Shown here in pieces: positions 24,870 to 36,957 of a stretch of 64,000 nt of DNA. The position numbers and the translations under genes were made by a program. The notes below the pieces were generated by a model. The model was not told the origin of the DNA. It worked only from the letters and a program-made list of their open reading frames with translations, and searched no databases. Source of the DNA: Himantopus leucocephalus. Lineage: Eukaryota > Chordata > Aves > Charadriiformes > Recurvirostridae. The stretch lies in contig RSEF01000002.1 of the NCBI GenBank assembly GCA_003993805.1, positions 89,094,219-89,158,218 of the forward strand, in the 5' to 3' direction. The stretch's first letter is position 1; each line of letters begins with the position of its first letter.

Positions 24870-27800
24870 GTGTATGCTTATAAGATTCCAAAATGATAAA
24901 TGAAAAATGACAGCTACAAAGCTACAGAAGTCTAAAGTGATTTTGGATATGATGGAGACATCACTGACACTTCATGTAATTTAGTCTTTGACTGATGGAA
25001 ACTGTCAGCCACTGAGAAGCCATTGGGAAAGACGTCACCAAACAAATTGGATTTTCACAACTTTGTTAGTTTGTGAAATAACCTTATGGAATAGATTTTT
25101 TCCTGAAAGCTCTTAAATGGAAATCATTAAAAAGAGCATCATCATTAACAATTAGATAAAACATGGAAATGTAAGTAAGTTAAAATAACTGTTTAAGAGG
25201 GTATTTCAGACTTGGAGAAAACAGAGTATATTTCTTTTATTTTTTTGAGACACAAATACACAGAGCAGCACAATGCATGCTCTGAAGGAAAACCCACAAG
25301 AGGCTTCTGTGTATTGAAAGAAATATGTCAAGAGTTATTTCTCATTTAACCTTAGGTTATTTGACATCTCCTTATTTGTTGTTTGATAGCTTCATTGGGT
25401 GCATTCCACCAGATAGTATACGATTTCTGTTGTGTCAAATTTTACTACTTTTAAACAGACTTAAAAATATAACTTAAATTTTTAACAATGATGTCGGAGT
25501 AAGAAAATACAATTATGATTTATTCTCTTTAAAAGACTTTTTTTTTCTTTTTTTTCTTTTCATTTGTCAGGCCGTATCTTAGGATCCAGCAAAAAATAAG
25601 CAAATTTGTACTGACAGGAAGTTCAGGTATGGGCAGGGATGTTCCTCATATGTGTGAAACCTTTGTATGTGCATACATGGAGTTTTAAGTATAAGCACTG
25701 TATTCATTTTGAACTTTGCCTTGTGTTTTTGAGGACTCTGATAGATTGGATATTTTAGCTGTAGAATGATCACTGAAAATCTTTGTGCCTTCCATTATTT
25801 TTAATTTTACCTGGTTTATTTTAGGAAAGGATTTATTGACTTGATCTTTCACAGAAGGTGTAAAATATCTGGGTCTGGATTCAGGATTCACTAACAAAGG
25901 TAGATGAACTTTCAGAAAGATCTAACAGAAGCCTTGGTTTTCCCTTCAGATTTCTTATTCCAGGATTCTGATAGCTTTGTCAGGGTTTCCTATGTTTCTG
26001 ATGGACATCTTCAAAAGACAGCATGGTTAGCCACACAGTTAATGTTCCAAATTAAAAAGAGGCATGTTCGTATGATGTCTCTGAATTATCTGGATATTAA
26101 CGCAACTGAATGTGGCACGGAAGGGAGCCGTGTGATTTTTCTGTTGCAGTTGTCAGTTGAATCAGAGATCTAAATGTGAAATCTAGTATGCAAGAGTGTC
26201 TTGTCAATGGGTGGGTCCCCTTTGAGCACTATTGCCTGTAATCATAGGAGGTTAATCATGGGGTTAGAAGAAACATTAAACAGTGCTTTTATTTGTGTAT
26301 TAAATCTTTGTAAGTGTGCGGGAGAACTTTTGCCGATGTATAAAAAAATTTAAATCATCTTTGCAGTGGTAATGTTACAGAGCAAGGAAAGTGAGATAGT
26401 AGGCTACTTGCACTAGACATTTTGTATAATCATTGCAGAGACCATGGATGGTTCAGTCCACCTAAGCATTCTCTGTAGGGTACTCTCTCTATTGCTTATC
26501 CAAGCACTGAAGGAAGAATCCAGAAGCTTGGTGAGATGAATGGATGTTTTGAGTGCTTACCTTGATAGAAAAGCTACATATAAATAAATAGGTGGGGAGC
26601 AGAAGCGTTCCACAGCGGTGATGTGGGATGGGAGCTCTGAGCTGCATGACCCCTCTCTTTCCTTCATGTCAGTCTGCTAAACCTTGCTGTCATTTAAGCT
26701 TTTGATGTAAAGACAGACTATGTTGGTTATTGATGGTAAGAAGCAAATCAAAATCTGATAATCAGCTAGGAGTTGAGAGGTGGTGGGAGTCTGAAATGCA
26801 TTTGCAAATGGGGACGTGGGGGTGAGTGGATTTGACATACAAAAGTGTATTCTCCTCCACTGTATTTCAGTTGACAAAGCTGTTACCACCATGTATTTGC
26901 TGAAATGTGTTTAATAACCACTGCCCTTTAAAACTGTACTGAAGAACTGCAGGACTGAACCCACCACAAGAAGGATAAATTTGCCTGTATTATTTAACTG
27001 AAGCAGGCTGTCACAGTAGTAATTTCATGACATTTTGGAGCTCATCCAGTAGTTCTTTTAAGTAGTAACTACTTAAATATAATCTTTATTTTGGAAGTTT
27101 GCCTAGTATTAATGTGCAGAATATCCACTAATAGTTTTGTTTTAGCAGTACAATTTTGTCCTTTAGATTGGTGATTCACGTTTAAAAATGTATTATATTA
27201 AGTCCTTATGAAAGTTAAATCCCAAGTACTATCAAGTACAGTGAGATACAAAATGGTACAGAACTGTTTTCGGCTGAATATAGTTTTTTAAAACCCAGCT
27301 ATTTGAAGTTGCTGTATTAGTGTCTTCCTTCTGGTTTCTTTTACATCCATGTACAAATTTTGGCATGTTTTCCTTTATAATTTATAAATATTAAAAAGCA
27401 TGTCCAGATGGCTACAGTCATAATCTGTGATGTGATGATCTTGTCTCTTAATTATTCAACGTGTATGACTCCAATCTTCGTGTTGCCTCTTCCTGATTTA
27501 CATAGAATGCAACAACTAAACTTGCATTACTTTCATGTTACCTCTTTTTTACCTGCTTCCATTAACCTTGCCTTCACTTAAAACTACTTTTTATACTGCA
27601 ACTTTCATCTTATTCATTCTCCTCTCAGATGATAAAACTTCCCTCTTTTTTCCTATGGTTATTTCGGTGCATTGTCTTCTACTGCTCCATTGCATGGATC
27701 TCCTCCCAATGCTGAACTACTGCCTTCTGTTCAAACATGTCATGTTTTTAAACCTGCCTTTTTTTTTTAATATAGTTCGCAGCATAAGACAGTTTATAAT

Positions 27801-30130
27801 AATATGAAGGGAAAAGAAAAAGATGACAAAGCATCCTATGCTAGAACATCTCCTCCTCCTCCTATCCTGCATCATACCTGAATTTGGGTAGAGGTCCTGG
27901 TAGAAGGCAAGACATGTGGCCAGCTTTCAAAGGATGATCTTTTGTTACTTAAGAGTACTTTTTGTTTTATATGTAGTGAAGTTTCAACACATAGTTAATG
28001 CAAATCAATAGTCACAGCTTTACTTGTAGTTGTGACTCTGGTCCCACATAGATTCCTAATCCCCAGTGGTGAAATTTCAAAATTCACTTTTTCTGTGAGC
28101 CCCTTGTTATATAGGAAGCACAGATGCTTTTTTAGCAGAAGTTTACAAAAAGTAGGTTAACAGTAAAGCTAGGAAAGAATAGAGTTTGAAGGCTGTTCAA
28201 GAAATGTCATCATTACAGTAGTTCCCCTCTAGAAAGACATACTTTTTTCCCTTCTAAAAAAAATATGTAGTTAGTTATGTGAAATCAACATAATTATGTA
28301 GCTTAAAACAAAGGAAAAAATAATGCCATAAACTGAGACTGCCTTTGCTAACAGATATGATGAAAATAAGTGTTAAAAATACTTCAATTGTCTGGTCGTT
28401 GCTTTTCTTATTAATGCCTGTTCAATGAGGTGGACTAGCATACTTTTATTATATTCACGTTTAATGGGTAAACAAGATTTTTCACAAATAATTTTCATTT
28501 ACTGAGGTGTAGAAATATGTAGTATAGCATCTTCATTCAGGGGCAGCATTACTAGGTCTCTGAAAGTACATGTTACTTTAAAAATTGTTGTCCATAGCTT
28601 TGTATATTATATTTTATCTCTCAAGAGTGTGCCAGGGATATTTGGAAAGCATATTTGTAAGGGTCACCAACAGCATTGCTGGATAAATTGAAAGAAACTT
28701 CTAAAATATAATTTATGTCATGTTTTGTGACAGTTTGAAGGACTACAGTTAATGACTACATGATTCTGTTGAAACTGAGGTCTTTGCTGACTCGGCTAAA
28801 ACCAGGAGACAGATATCTTTCCAAACCATAAGGCTTCCTACTAGATGGGTGAGGGAATATTAAAGAAAAAATGCCATGGATTCTGGATGCTGTTTCTCTT
28901 TGTGGTCGTAACTCATGTACTGTAGTACGTGCTTTGTAAAAAGCCATGCAATGGATTTTCCTTGTCTTACAGTCAGATACGTATGTTCACTTTTCACTAG
29001 GCTTTATGAATAACTCGTAAATGCAGACTGGTATGTACTGCATGGCAATACAAGTGAATAAAACACAACCTATGAATGTCATGCAGTACAGAGCTGAGAT
29101 CTTTGCAGAACATGGGAATGAATGGCTGTGCTTGGTCAGAGATGTATCCAGCCCAGCAACTGGTCTCTCTCAGGAGCAAACAGCACGTGTCTCCGGGAAA
29201 AGGGTGAGACCCCAGGAAGCAGCTACTGAGACTTTTCCTGAATATTGTTGCAATATCAGGCTCAGGAAGTTCCTGAATTTCACACTGCAAAATGAGAGCG
29301 TCTAACAATTTCATAACCATCAGTGGATCCTTTTCCTGAGTATCTGCCCAATCCCATTTTGAAGCTATGTCGTTTTTTAAAATCAACAAGATCCAGTGGT
29401 AAGGACTGTCTACTCAACTGATATTACTCACAACACCTGAAAGTATATTTATACTACAGAACAGCTTGTGTTGGATGCCATGTTGATGGTGTTGGGCCCT
29501 AAGAAAATGTGTTTGTTTTGCCAGTAACAGTACCAACCAGAAAAGGAGCAGGCAAGTAAGGTATAGAAAGCAGAACATGAAATGCAGGGATGTGTACGTA
29601 GGTCTCCCAGAATTGCTGCAGTTCTTCCCTCTCCATTTCCTTTTCCTTCACTAGCTGACACTTCTGCCCTCTCCTGGCTCGTCTTCTCAAACTTCATGCC
29701 TTTCCTTTGGCTGTTAAACTTTCTCCGATTTTCCTTCCAACCTTCTCACTTTTTATTTGCAAACAATGATTACCATTTTGTTTTTCCATTACAGCTATTT
29801 TGTAAAGGAAAAACTGTGCTGGCTCTATGGTTTGTCTGAGACGGAGAGTCCCTCCTTCTTCCACCTCAGTCTGACTTCTGATGGCCAGACTGAAGATGAC
29901 AGTGGATGTCCCAAGCAAACCAGGGGGGAGGGTGCTCTGGGTGACTGGACCAGGACACTAGCTGGGAGGGGAGGGAAATTAGATGTAGGAATCTGGGGCT
30001 TGGGAGGATACCAAAAAGGCTGAGGAGCTAAGGCATAGTTAAGAGAAAAAAGGATTTGAAAAAAAAAAAAAGAGCTGAGATTGTACTGGAACTTGGGCCT
30101 AGGCTGCGCTGATTTGACTACATTTATTCT
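24870..30130. other. Unannotated AT-rich stretch
   Basis: No supported gene or named repeat. There is one 21 bp palindrome at 27057-27077. The 28997-29389 region is open on both strands (130 codons minus, 94 codons plus) without recognisable domains, so neither frame is preferred. Confidence 0.5.
27057..27077. repeat. Perfect 10 bp inverted repeat with 1 bp centre
   Basis: tttaagtagt (27057-27066), a central a (27067), actacttaaa (27068-27077). This is perfect dyad symmetry over 10 bp per arm in otherwise ordinary AT-rich sequence. Confidence 0.9.
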
Positions 30131-30133
30131 TAC

Positions 30134-30304
30134 CTCTAAGCTGCTTGTGGTGCTCTTCTGTGTGGACCTGCTGGGTTGGCTGGTGCTTGCTCGAGGAAGC
30201 TGTGGTCCACTGGCACTGTGCCCCACTGATGAGGCAGACATGCCCACAATGTGATAAATGAGATCTGAGGTCTTATTACAAACTTCTTGGTTCACTCGGG
30301 CCAT
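30134..30304 (-). other. Candidate minus-strand coding exon, unrecognised
   Basis: On the minus strand an open frame begins with ATG at 30304 (context aacaATGG) and runs 57 codons. It ends at a strong donor, GAG|gtaaga, with the intron GT at 30133-30132. The frame is open further upstream to an in-frame TAA at 30400-30398, so the exon may start earlier. The peptide starts MARVNQEVCNKTSDLIYHIV, and its second half is Ser/Thr/Gln-rich and probably disordered. The frame also stays open past the donor to 29825, which chance can explain. I do not recognise the protein. There is no clear pyrimidine-rich acceptor, so this could be a first coding exon, a non-coding RNA exon or chance. Confidence 0.3.
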
Positions 30305-30399
30305 TGTTCTTGAAGCAGTGCTTCCTTTGCAAAAATCGTAGGTATCGCAGCTCTTTGAGCAGTGCTGGAGAACTAGCTTTGGTGACAGATCCTGCTTTT

Positions 30400-31850
30400 A
30401 TGAGTTGTCACCATCAGCTACAGATATTAGCAGACTTTTGGCAGAACGTCACTATGAATTTAAGGATTGATTTTTGACTGTGTTAGTCAATAACAGCTGA
30501 TGGGTGACTGCCTCTTGCAGATCTTAAAATTCATGCCACTGCAGAAATGAATGGCAATATTAAAAAAAAAAGTTAAAGGAACTCGGTAATCAGTTTGTTA
30601 ATTGAAGCTGACTCTCACTTTATGAGAATACAAATTAGAATATGCTACTCCGCTGCATAGCAAACAGTCTGCATTGTTGGGTCCGGTGATGAAACATCAT
30701 AGTGTACGGCTGGATTCTTTCACTGAAGAAGCTCTATAGCCTCCAGTCTCATCTTGATGTTTAATGAGGTGATTTTTGAGCTGTTGCTCTAATCGAATTG
30801 TGTATCTGAGTGATATACAAACTGTTTTTCTAAAGCTAGACTGAGGAAAGAATATATTTCAAAGTAATTATATTATAAAGAGGAATAGCTTTTATTTGTG
30901 CATTTGACAGGGGAACAGATTAATCACTATCATAAAAACAACTGGTTGGGTTTTTTTTGCAAACAGGATTTAAATGAGTTTTGATATTTATTCACCTTGT
31001 GTCTATGTATTATTAGGAGAAGGGTGACTAAAAAAATGAACCTCAGTTAATTTGTGAAAAAAGTGAAATGTGAATGTCTTTGACACACAACATTCACATT
31101 TTTCACTGGAGGAGAGAGAAGCACTGTTATTTTAGACTGATGCAGCTCTCTTGATGCACCCCCCACCTCCATCCCTTTTTCCTTCTGGGTTCCAGTGGTG
31201 TTGCCCGGACTGGGAATTGAGAGCCTACACATTGCCTGAGAATTTAGCTAGATTTTTTTTGGTAGGTGTGATGACAGGGCCTTTTTTACATATTCCTTTC
31301 TCTAGATGACTGCTCATAGCCTTTTTCCTGCTTTGTCTGTATGCTTGCTAGCAATGTACAACAGTGTGGGCTTTTTTTGCTAAAGAGGAAACAATAGTTC
31401 TCCCTGTCTGCTCATCACTTGCAGCAGCCAGCAAATTTTCTATTCTTTTAATAAATTGTAAAAAAGGTGCCACTAGCAGTACAGTAGATAAACTAGGTAT
31501 TGACATGACCAAAGATGAAATAATTATCACTAACTATTTTGAAGTGTGTACAGCAGCAATATGGGACAACATCTTTCTTTGGACTCATAATTCCGTTCTA
31601 ATGAACCCATATGATGTATAGTCTGTTTCATTACATGAGTACTTTTTTCAGGTTCATGTTTGTGCACAAAGGTGCATGTTATCCGGAGTAGTTAGTCAGC
31701 ATGAGTAAATTTTTATCCAGGAAGTGGAGCGAGGCACCCAGGAGAGGTGGAATGAGTCTCCCACAGCGAATTACATGAGCAGCATCTGTGAGAGTAGACA
31801 CTGGTGTGTATGTAAAGAAACCCCAGACCTGCTTGTGGATGCATGTACCC
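30400..31850. other. Unannotated stretch
   Basis: No supported gene or repeat, only short open frames below 90 codons. Confidence 0.5.
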
Positions 31851-31853
31851 AGA

Positions 31854-32104
31854 ACCGGTCCTGAAACTGGCATCTTTTAACCATGCCAAACTCTGCTCTT
31901 TGTTGTATTGACATAAGTTCACTCCGCCATTAGCTGGAATTGCAGTTAAACTGACATTTACAGAATCAGCAAAGATAANACCGGTCCTGAAACTGGCATC
32001 TTTTAACCATGCCAAACTCTGCTGTTTGTCGTATTGACATAAGTTCACTCCACCATTAGCTGGAATTGCAGTTAAACTGACACTTACAGAATCAGCAAAG
32101 ATAA
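31854..32104 (+). repeat. Near-identical 125 bp direct repeat separated by one N
   Basis: Copy 1 spans 31854-31978 and copy 2 spans 31980-32104. Both start accggtcctgaaactggc and end cagcaaagataa. By eye they differ at four positions (about 97% identity), with a single N (31979) exactly between them. The N at the boundary suggests two contig ends carrying the same sequence that were joined without merging, rather than a biological tandem duplication. Confidence 0.9.
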
Positions 32105-32109
32105 TTATT

Positions 32110-33287
32110 TGAAAGCATCTTTGCTGCTGGACAGCTGCAGTTAGTGGGGCAACTCTCTTTTTTTTTTATACAGCAGCTTATTTTAATCAAACAAAAGAAA
32201 ATGTAGTTTATAATTCAGAGATAAATTGTACTTCCAACACGGTGTATTTTAACCGATCTAGAAGTATTGACATCCTGATTATTTCATTTTAAACATGACT
32301 TCAGCGCCTGGAGCGAATAGTCTCTAAATGAATCTGCTTGGACCTAGCAGTAGCAGTTACATGCCTTGCATGCATAGCTGTTCACACTTTCTCTCTTTAG
32401 CCCTTTTTTCCCCTCCCCACTTCAAATACTGTTGACGGAGAAACTAAATACTATGTTTGTAAAAAAAGTTAAAAAAATTAATACCTTTACCTAATGGGCC
32501 TTATTCATCTTCACATTTCTTCTAGGCAAGCTAGATCAAAAAAAAAAAAAAAGTGAATGAGGGAGAGAATGAGTGCACAAAACCCTTTACATATAGACAT
32601 AAAATGTATTGCATTTTATATTTGTGCTTTTTTTTTTCTTTTTGCATCCTCAGATTGTTTTACAGACTCGTAAAATGCAATTTGTCAGAAGTCTGATTAA
32701 AGATCTGTGCTAGAAAAACTATACAAATAATATAGGTCAATGTGCAGGTTCCCAAATGTATAGCAATAGTTACAAGATGATCAGTGTCACTATTATGGAT
32801 ATGTTTTGAAGAGTTTTGTCTTGACGATTATATTTCATTGTTGAGAGAGATTTGCATTTGGAGATTATAGAGAAATCAAGAAAACTAGCCTAAACTTTAC
32901 ATGTTTAGGGTTTACATGTGTAGGCTTTTGTGTCTTACGCTCCAGGCTAGCTATCACTTCTTGGTACAATAGTTGCACTTTCGGTAAGGAGAAGGTCCTA
33001 TTTCAGGAAAGGCTCCTTTGCCCGCTTTAGGACTTCTGACTCCTTCATTGCAGTGTTTCAGAGCTGCGTCGGTAAGGAGGGTAGGTGCTGCCTCCGTGGG
33101 CTCGCTCTTACAGCAGCTGTCTCAGGCAGAGATGGAACTTGTGCGGTGGTCCTTACTCAAGGATGTGCAAGAGGGAGCAATCTAACCTCTGCAAATTCTG
33201 TGGAAAAGAATTTGGTTTCGAAGGCTTTTCTAAGCTGTCCGTTCATGCTGTGGGTACATGTTGAAGGTGTGTGTTTTGCTTGTTGGG
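32110..33287. other. Unannotated stretch
   Basis: No supported gene. T and A homopolymers are present (32.16, 32.54 and 32.63 kb). The last 250 bp are slightly GC-richer and include a zinc-finger-like frame described under findings. Confidence 0.45.
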
Positions 33288-33288
33288 T

Positions 33289-33327
<39 letters not shown>

Positions 33328-33328
33328 G
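33288..33328. repeat. T11-G30 homopolymer tract at a gap edge
   Basis: Eleven T (33288-33298) are followed by thirty G (33299-33328) running straight into the N gap. G runs of this length can form quadruplexes and are also a known artefact of two-colour sequencing chemistry, so the tract may not be real. Confidence 0.9.
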
Positions 33329-33428
33329 NNNNNNNNNNNNNNNNNNNNNNNNNNNNNNNNNNNNNNNNNNNNNNNNNNNNNNNNNNNNNNNNNNNNNNNN
33401 NNNNNNNNNNNNNNNNNNNNNNNNNNNN
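33329..33428. other. Assembly gap, 100 N
   Basis: Exactly 100 N, the customary placeholder for a scaffold gap of unknown size. Confidence 0.99.
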
Positions 33429-34670
33429 CTCAGCGTAAGTTTATAATTGACTTTTTTTCACCATAGTGGAGTTTAGTGAACTCTTCCCCCAAATTTCAGT
33501 GTCTTAGAAACCAAACAAAGCAGTATGGTGAAAATTTGACACTATTGGAAATTCTTAAATCCCTTTTCCATCACTGATGTTCATGGTGCGTGATTCTCTT
33601 CCATTTTTGAAATTCTACAGCCCCTAAAGAGGTTCATGACTTTTTTGTCTTAATAGCAAGGTAGTGAAGATCCCAGCTGGGATTCAGACTGGATTCCCGT
33701 TGGGATCTGCCAATGTCAAGCACCTACGTAAAAAGATATGATCCCATGGATGCCTCATAAGGTGTCTCCCATAGTGACTGAGAACTATTGATATCGTTGC
33801 ACAAGGTTCTTGGGAGACTTTAAACTGTAGTAGTGTGTATTATTCTGTTTATATATGGTTAAACAAGGTTAAACAAAATTAGAAAGAGATCTGGGAAAGG
33901 GCTACTAAAAGGCAAATGAAGAGGGTTGGAATTGTAGTGCAGGAAAACAAAGGCTGAGTGTGTGCCCAGCAGCTGCCCATAAATCTATCAGCAGGTACAT
34001 CTGTGGAAGGAAATAGCTGTATAAACTGCACGGTAGTGTTGGCAGAAAAACAAATCAGTTTAAATTGGCCATAGGTAATTTAGTCAAGAAACAATGAGTT
34101 TTGTCACATTTTACCAGTGCGAACAAAACAAGAACAGAAATATTTTTGAGATAGTGATCTCTAAATATATAAAAGGGACATTATTCTATAGTATTTGCCA
34201 TAGCAGGCAATGACCGGGAAGATAATTACTAGTCTTTATTGCTAAGATTAGTCTTGCTTGTCCAGTTTGGGAAATAAAGGTGGTCTTCTGATGTCTGCGG
34301 GCATTCTGTAGTTGCTGTGCAAAAATATAGTTTTTACAATTTTATCTGCCCTCCCCCCACCTCCACAAGTTGTCTTCCAGTCCTTGGGAGAAGTCTCCGG
34401 TTGATATTTTACTTCATTCTGCAAAATGTCCAATTCTCCTATAGGTCTTGAGTTGATTAATTTGGAGTCTCCTAGCCTTATTACCATCTGCAGTGATCTA
34501 CGAATGTTACTACTCCAATACTAGCGCACACCTTCACTTTAATCATCCAGTCCACCCTGGCACTGATATTTCCCTTGTGCTGAGGAGTTGCCTAAGATTT
34601 GGAGCCACCCCCCCCCCCTTTCCCTCTCCCACCACCCCTATTAGGGAGAGAGGCTACTGATAGCAATGAA
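33429..34670. other. Unannotated stretch
   Basis: No supported gene. A C10-rich and pyrimidine-rich low-complexity segment lies at about 34604-34640, just before a CR1 tail. Confidence 0.5.
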
Positions 34671-34671
34671 G

Positions 34672-34749
34672 TGTTAGGTTGATAGTTGGACTTGATGATC
34701 TTGAAGGTCCCTTCCAACCTAGACAATTCTGTGATTCTATGATTCCATG
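34672..34749 (+). repeat. CR1 LINE 3' end
   Basis: This short CR1 3' terminus reads ggttgatagttggacttgat, then gatcttgaaggtcccttcca, then acctagacaattctgtgatt with the terminal octamer repeats (attctatg, attccatg) at about 34734-34749. The CR1 is severely 5'-truncated, leaving only about 75 bp. It is well preserved and therefore comparatively young. Confidence 0.9.
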
Positions 34750-36955
34750 AAGTTTGGTTTTGGCTCAGTCTGCCTTATTTCTAGAGTGTGCACAGTCATG
34801 TTTCTCTGAATGCAATAGAGACAAGTAACTGCAGTCCATTTTGTTGTTCACTTTTCAAATTCCTCACAAATCCTGTACCTCAACTGTGGGGAGTGCCTTT
34901 ATTTCTTAGGTCACAATCATACACATTTCCTACTATGAAGTTCAATGCCTTTTAGTAGCGACTGCTTTAGTTTATGAATATTGCTACACAGTACGTGTTC
35001 AATTATACCTCCTGTTTTAATTGTAAAAGGAGCTAGCACAACTTTCAGGTTGAAGGAGGCTTGCACATATCTTTGGGTCAGAGTCACTTGACAATCATTA
35101 ATGCCTTCCAGTGTAACAGGTCTGCTGAATAACATATATTGGATCTGAAGTGTAAGTGTTGTAATACTTTTGTTTTAAAACAGCGTCATTTGGTCTTCTG
35201 TCAATATGTTGTACGAAAGGAGATATATCTGTACTATTGGTGAGGGCTTTAGAGGGAGAGGAATGTCTTCTAAAATGACTGATGAGTTAGCCAGGATCTC
35301 AGTAACAACCTACAGTCGCCCTGCTTGCCTGGGACGTTTTGGCACAAATTGTCCATGTAGAAAAATTCATTTAGATCACTTTGAGAAATGGGGGAGTGGG
35401 GCGGAGAGAGTGGGGACAGACGGGAAAAGGCAGAGGGAGAAATTTATCTTGCCCAACTTTGATCAAACAGGCTAAAGTGCATAGTGAAGACAAGCAAAGA
35501 TTACAGTTCAATTTATGAAGTTGAATTAAGGGAAGAGGAATGATTTTCATTATGGTTACTGGATTTTAAAATTTATATTTGAAGAATGTGATAGATTTTT
35601 TAGTGTTATGTCAGTTAGGTCTAGATTTAATGTAAAAGGAACTTTATTTCTTAATAGATATGTGCTAGATTGTATGAGATGATATACTTATGTAAAATGG
35701 AAAAAAAAGGAAAATAGAGTAATAAGAAACACTCTACAGAGAAAATTCAGTATGGATGTAAAACAGTTGTTAGTACATTATGAAGCCTATTGGCTTTTGA
35801 CACAGGGCAATGTAGCTACGTTCCCATGAAACTGTATCTTGAAAATTTGCCCCAGGCATTGTTCTTAACATCACATATGACCTGGCAGATAAAAATAAAT
35901 GAGTTCTCTTGCAATCTGAAACCTTCTAGGGAATTCATTTGTTTTCTTCAAAAAAAAAAACAAAAACAAAACCAAACCATATGGCAGGGCAGAATTTACT
36001 TTTATAATTAAGTGGCATCAGCGAAGGATTACTCTCAGGGCATTAGCTCCTCAGTAAGCTCAAGGAAATGAGAGACCGCTTGTTTATTTTATTCTGATAA
36101 ATCCTGATAAAATATTCAGATTAATATATCTCGGTGTGTTATTTGGTGGGCTGACTTAGCATCTTATCAAATATGATAATGATTTCTGTATTTTGAAATG
36201 CCAGGAAGCATGCAGATTCATGGATTTCCCCAAGAACAACCTTGCCTTCTTTTCCCGTGTGGAAGTGCTTTGCCATATGTCCTGCAGCATTTTCTTTGTG
36301 TCTCTCTTGGAAAGGTCAATTGAGGGGGGAAAAGACCAGCTCAGGGGAAGGATACAGCAGTGTCTGGATTGCCCTGGCAAATTGTGTATTGCCTTTTTTT
36401 CCTCCTTGTTCTCTGACAATGCACTGAACAGTTATCAGCTTTAGCTTTTATAAATCAAAAACCGTTAAAAGTGTTTCAGCCATTTTGGTAAAATGAGAGT
36501 CAACTCGAAGCACGTCTCAAACCCAATAGGATTGTCCAAAAATGTTGAGGTTAAAAATAATTAGTTACATTTTCCTTTTAATCCATTCTTTTTTCTCTTT
36601 TTTGTGACCTTTTTGTTATGGTTTTATTCAGACCATACAAGAATTATGTTAGAAGAAACTTCTTTCTTTAAAGGAAAAATAAAGCAATGCTCCTCTTCCC
36701 AAGCCTCTTGTGCTTGAAATTATGAACTGGTAGGAGCCTACCTGGAGTTCATTCTTAAGATGTGGTAATTTATTTTTTAAAATTCAAGTTGAGCTCGTTC
36801 AGCTATACTTTAAAATTATATAGTTACTTGTCAGAATTGGGACTCAAAGCTATTAGTCTTCTTTTTTTAATTGGATAATATATATTTAGACATATCTTAC
36901 ATTATTTTTTACACAGAGCATCCTAATAATGGTGGCTTTCTCCTGTATGTTCTCC
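34750..36955. other. Unannotated AT-rich stretch
   Basis: No supported gene or repeat family. An A-rich tract with scattered C lies at about 35950-35976. Confidence 0.5.
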
Positions 36956-36957
36956 TG

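Noticed and set aside
28997..29389. Minus-strand frame of 130 codons overlapping a 94-codon plus frame
   Set aside because: Both strands read equally plausibly and neither has splice or domain support.
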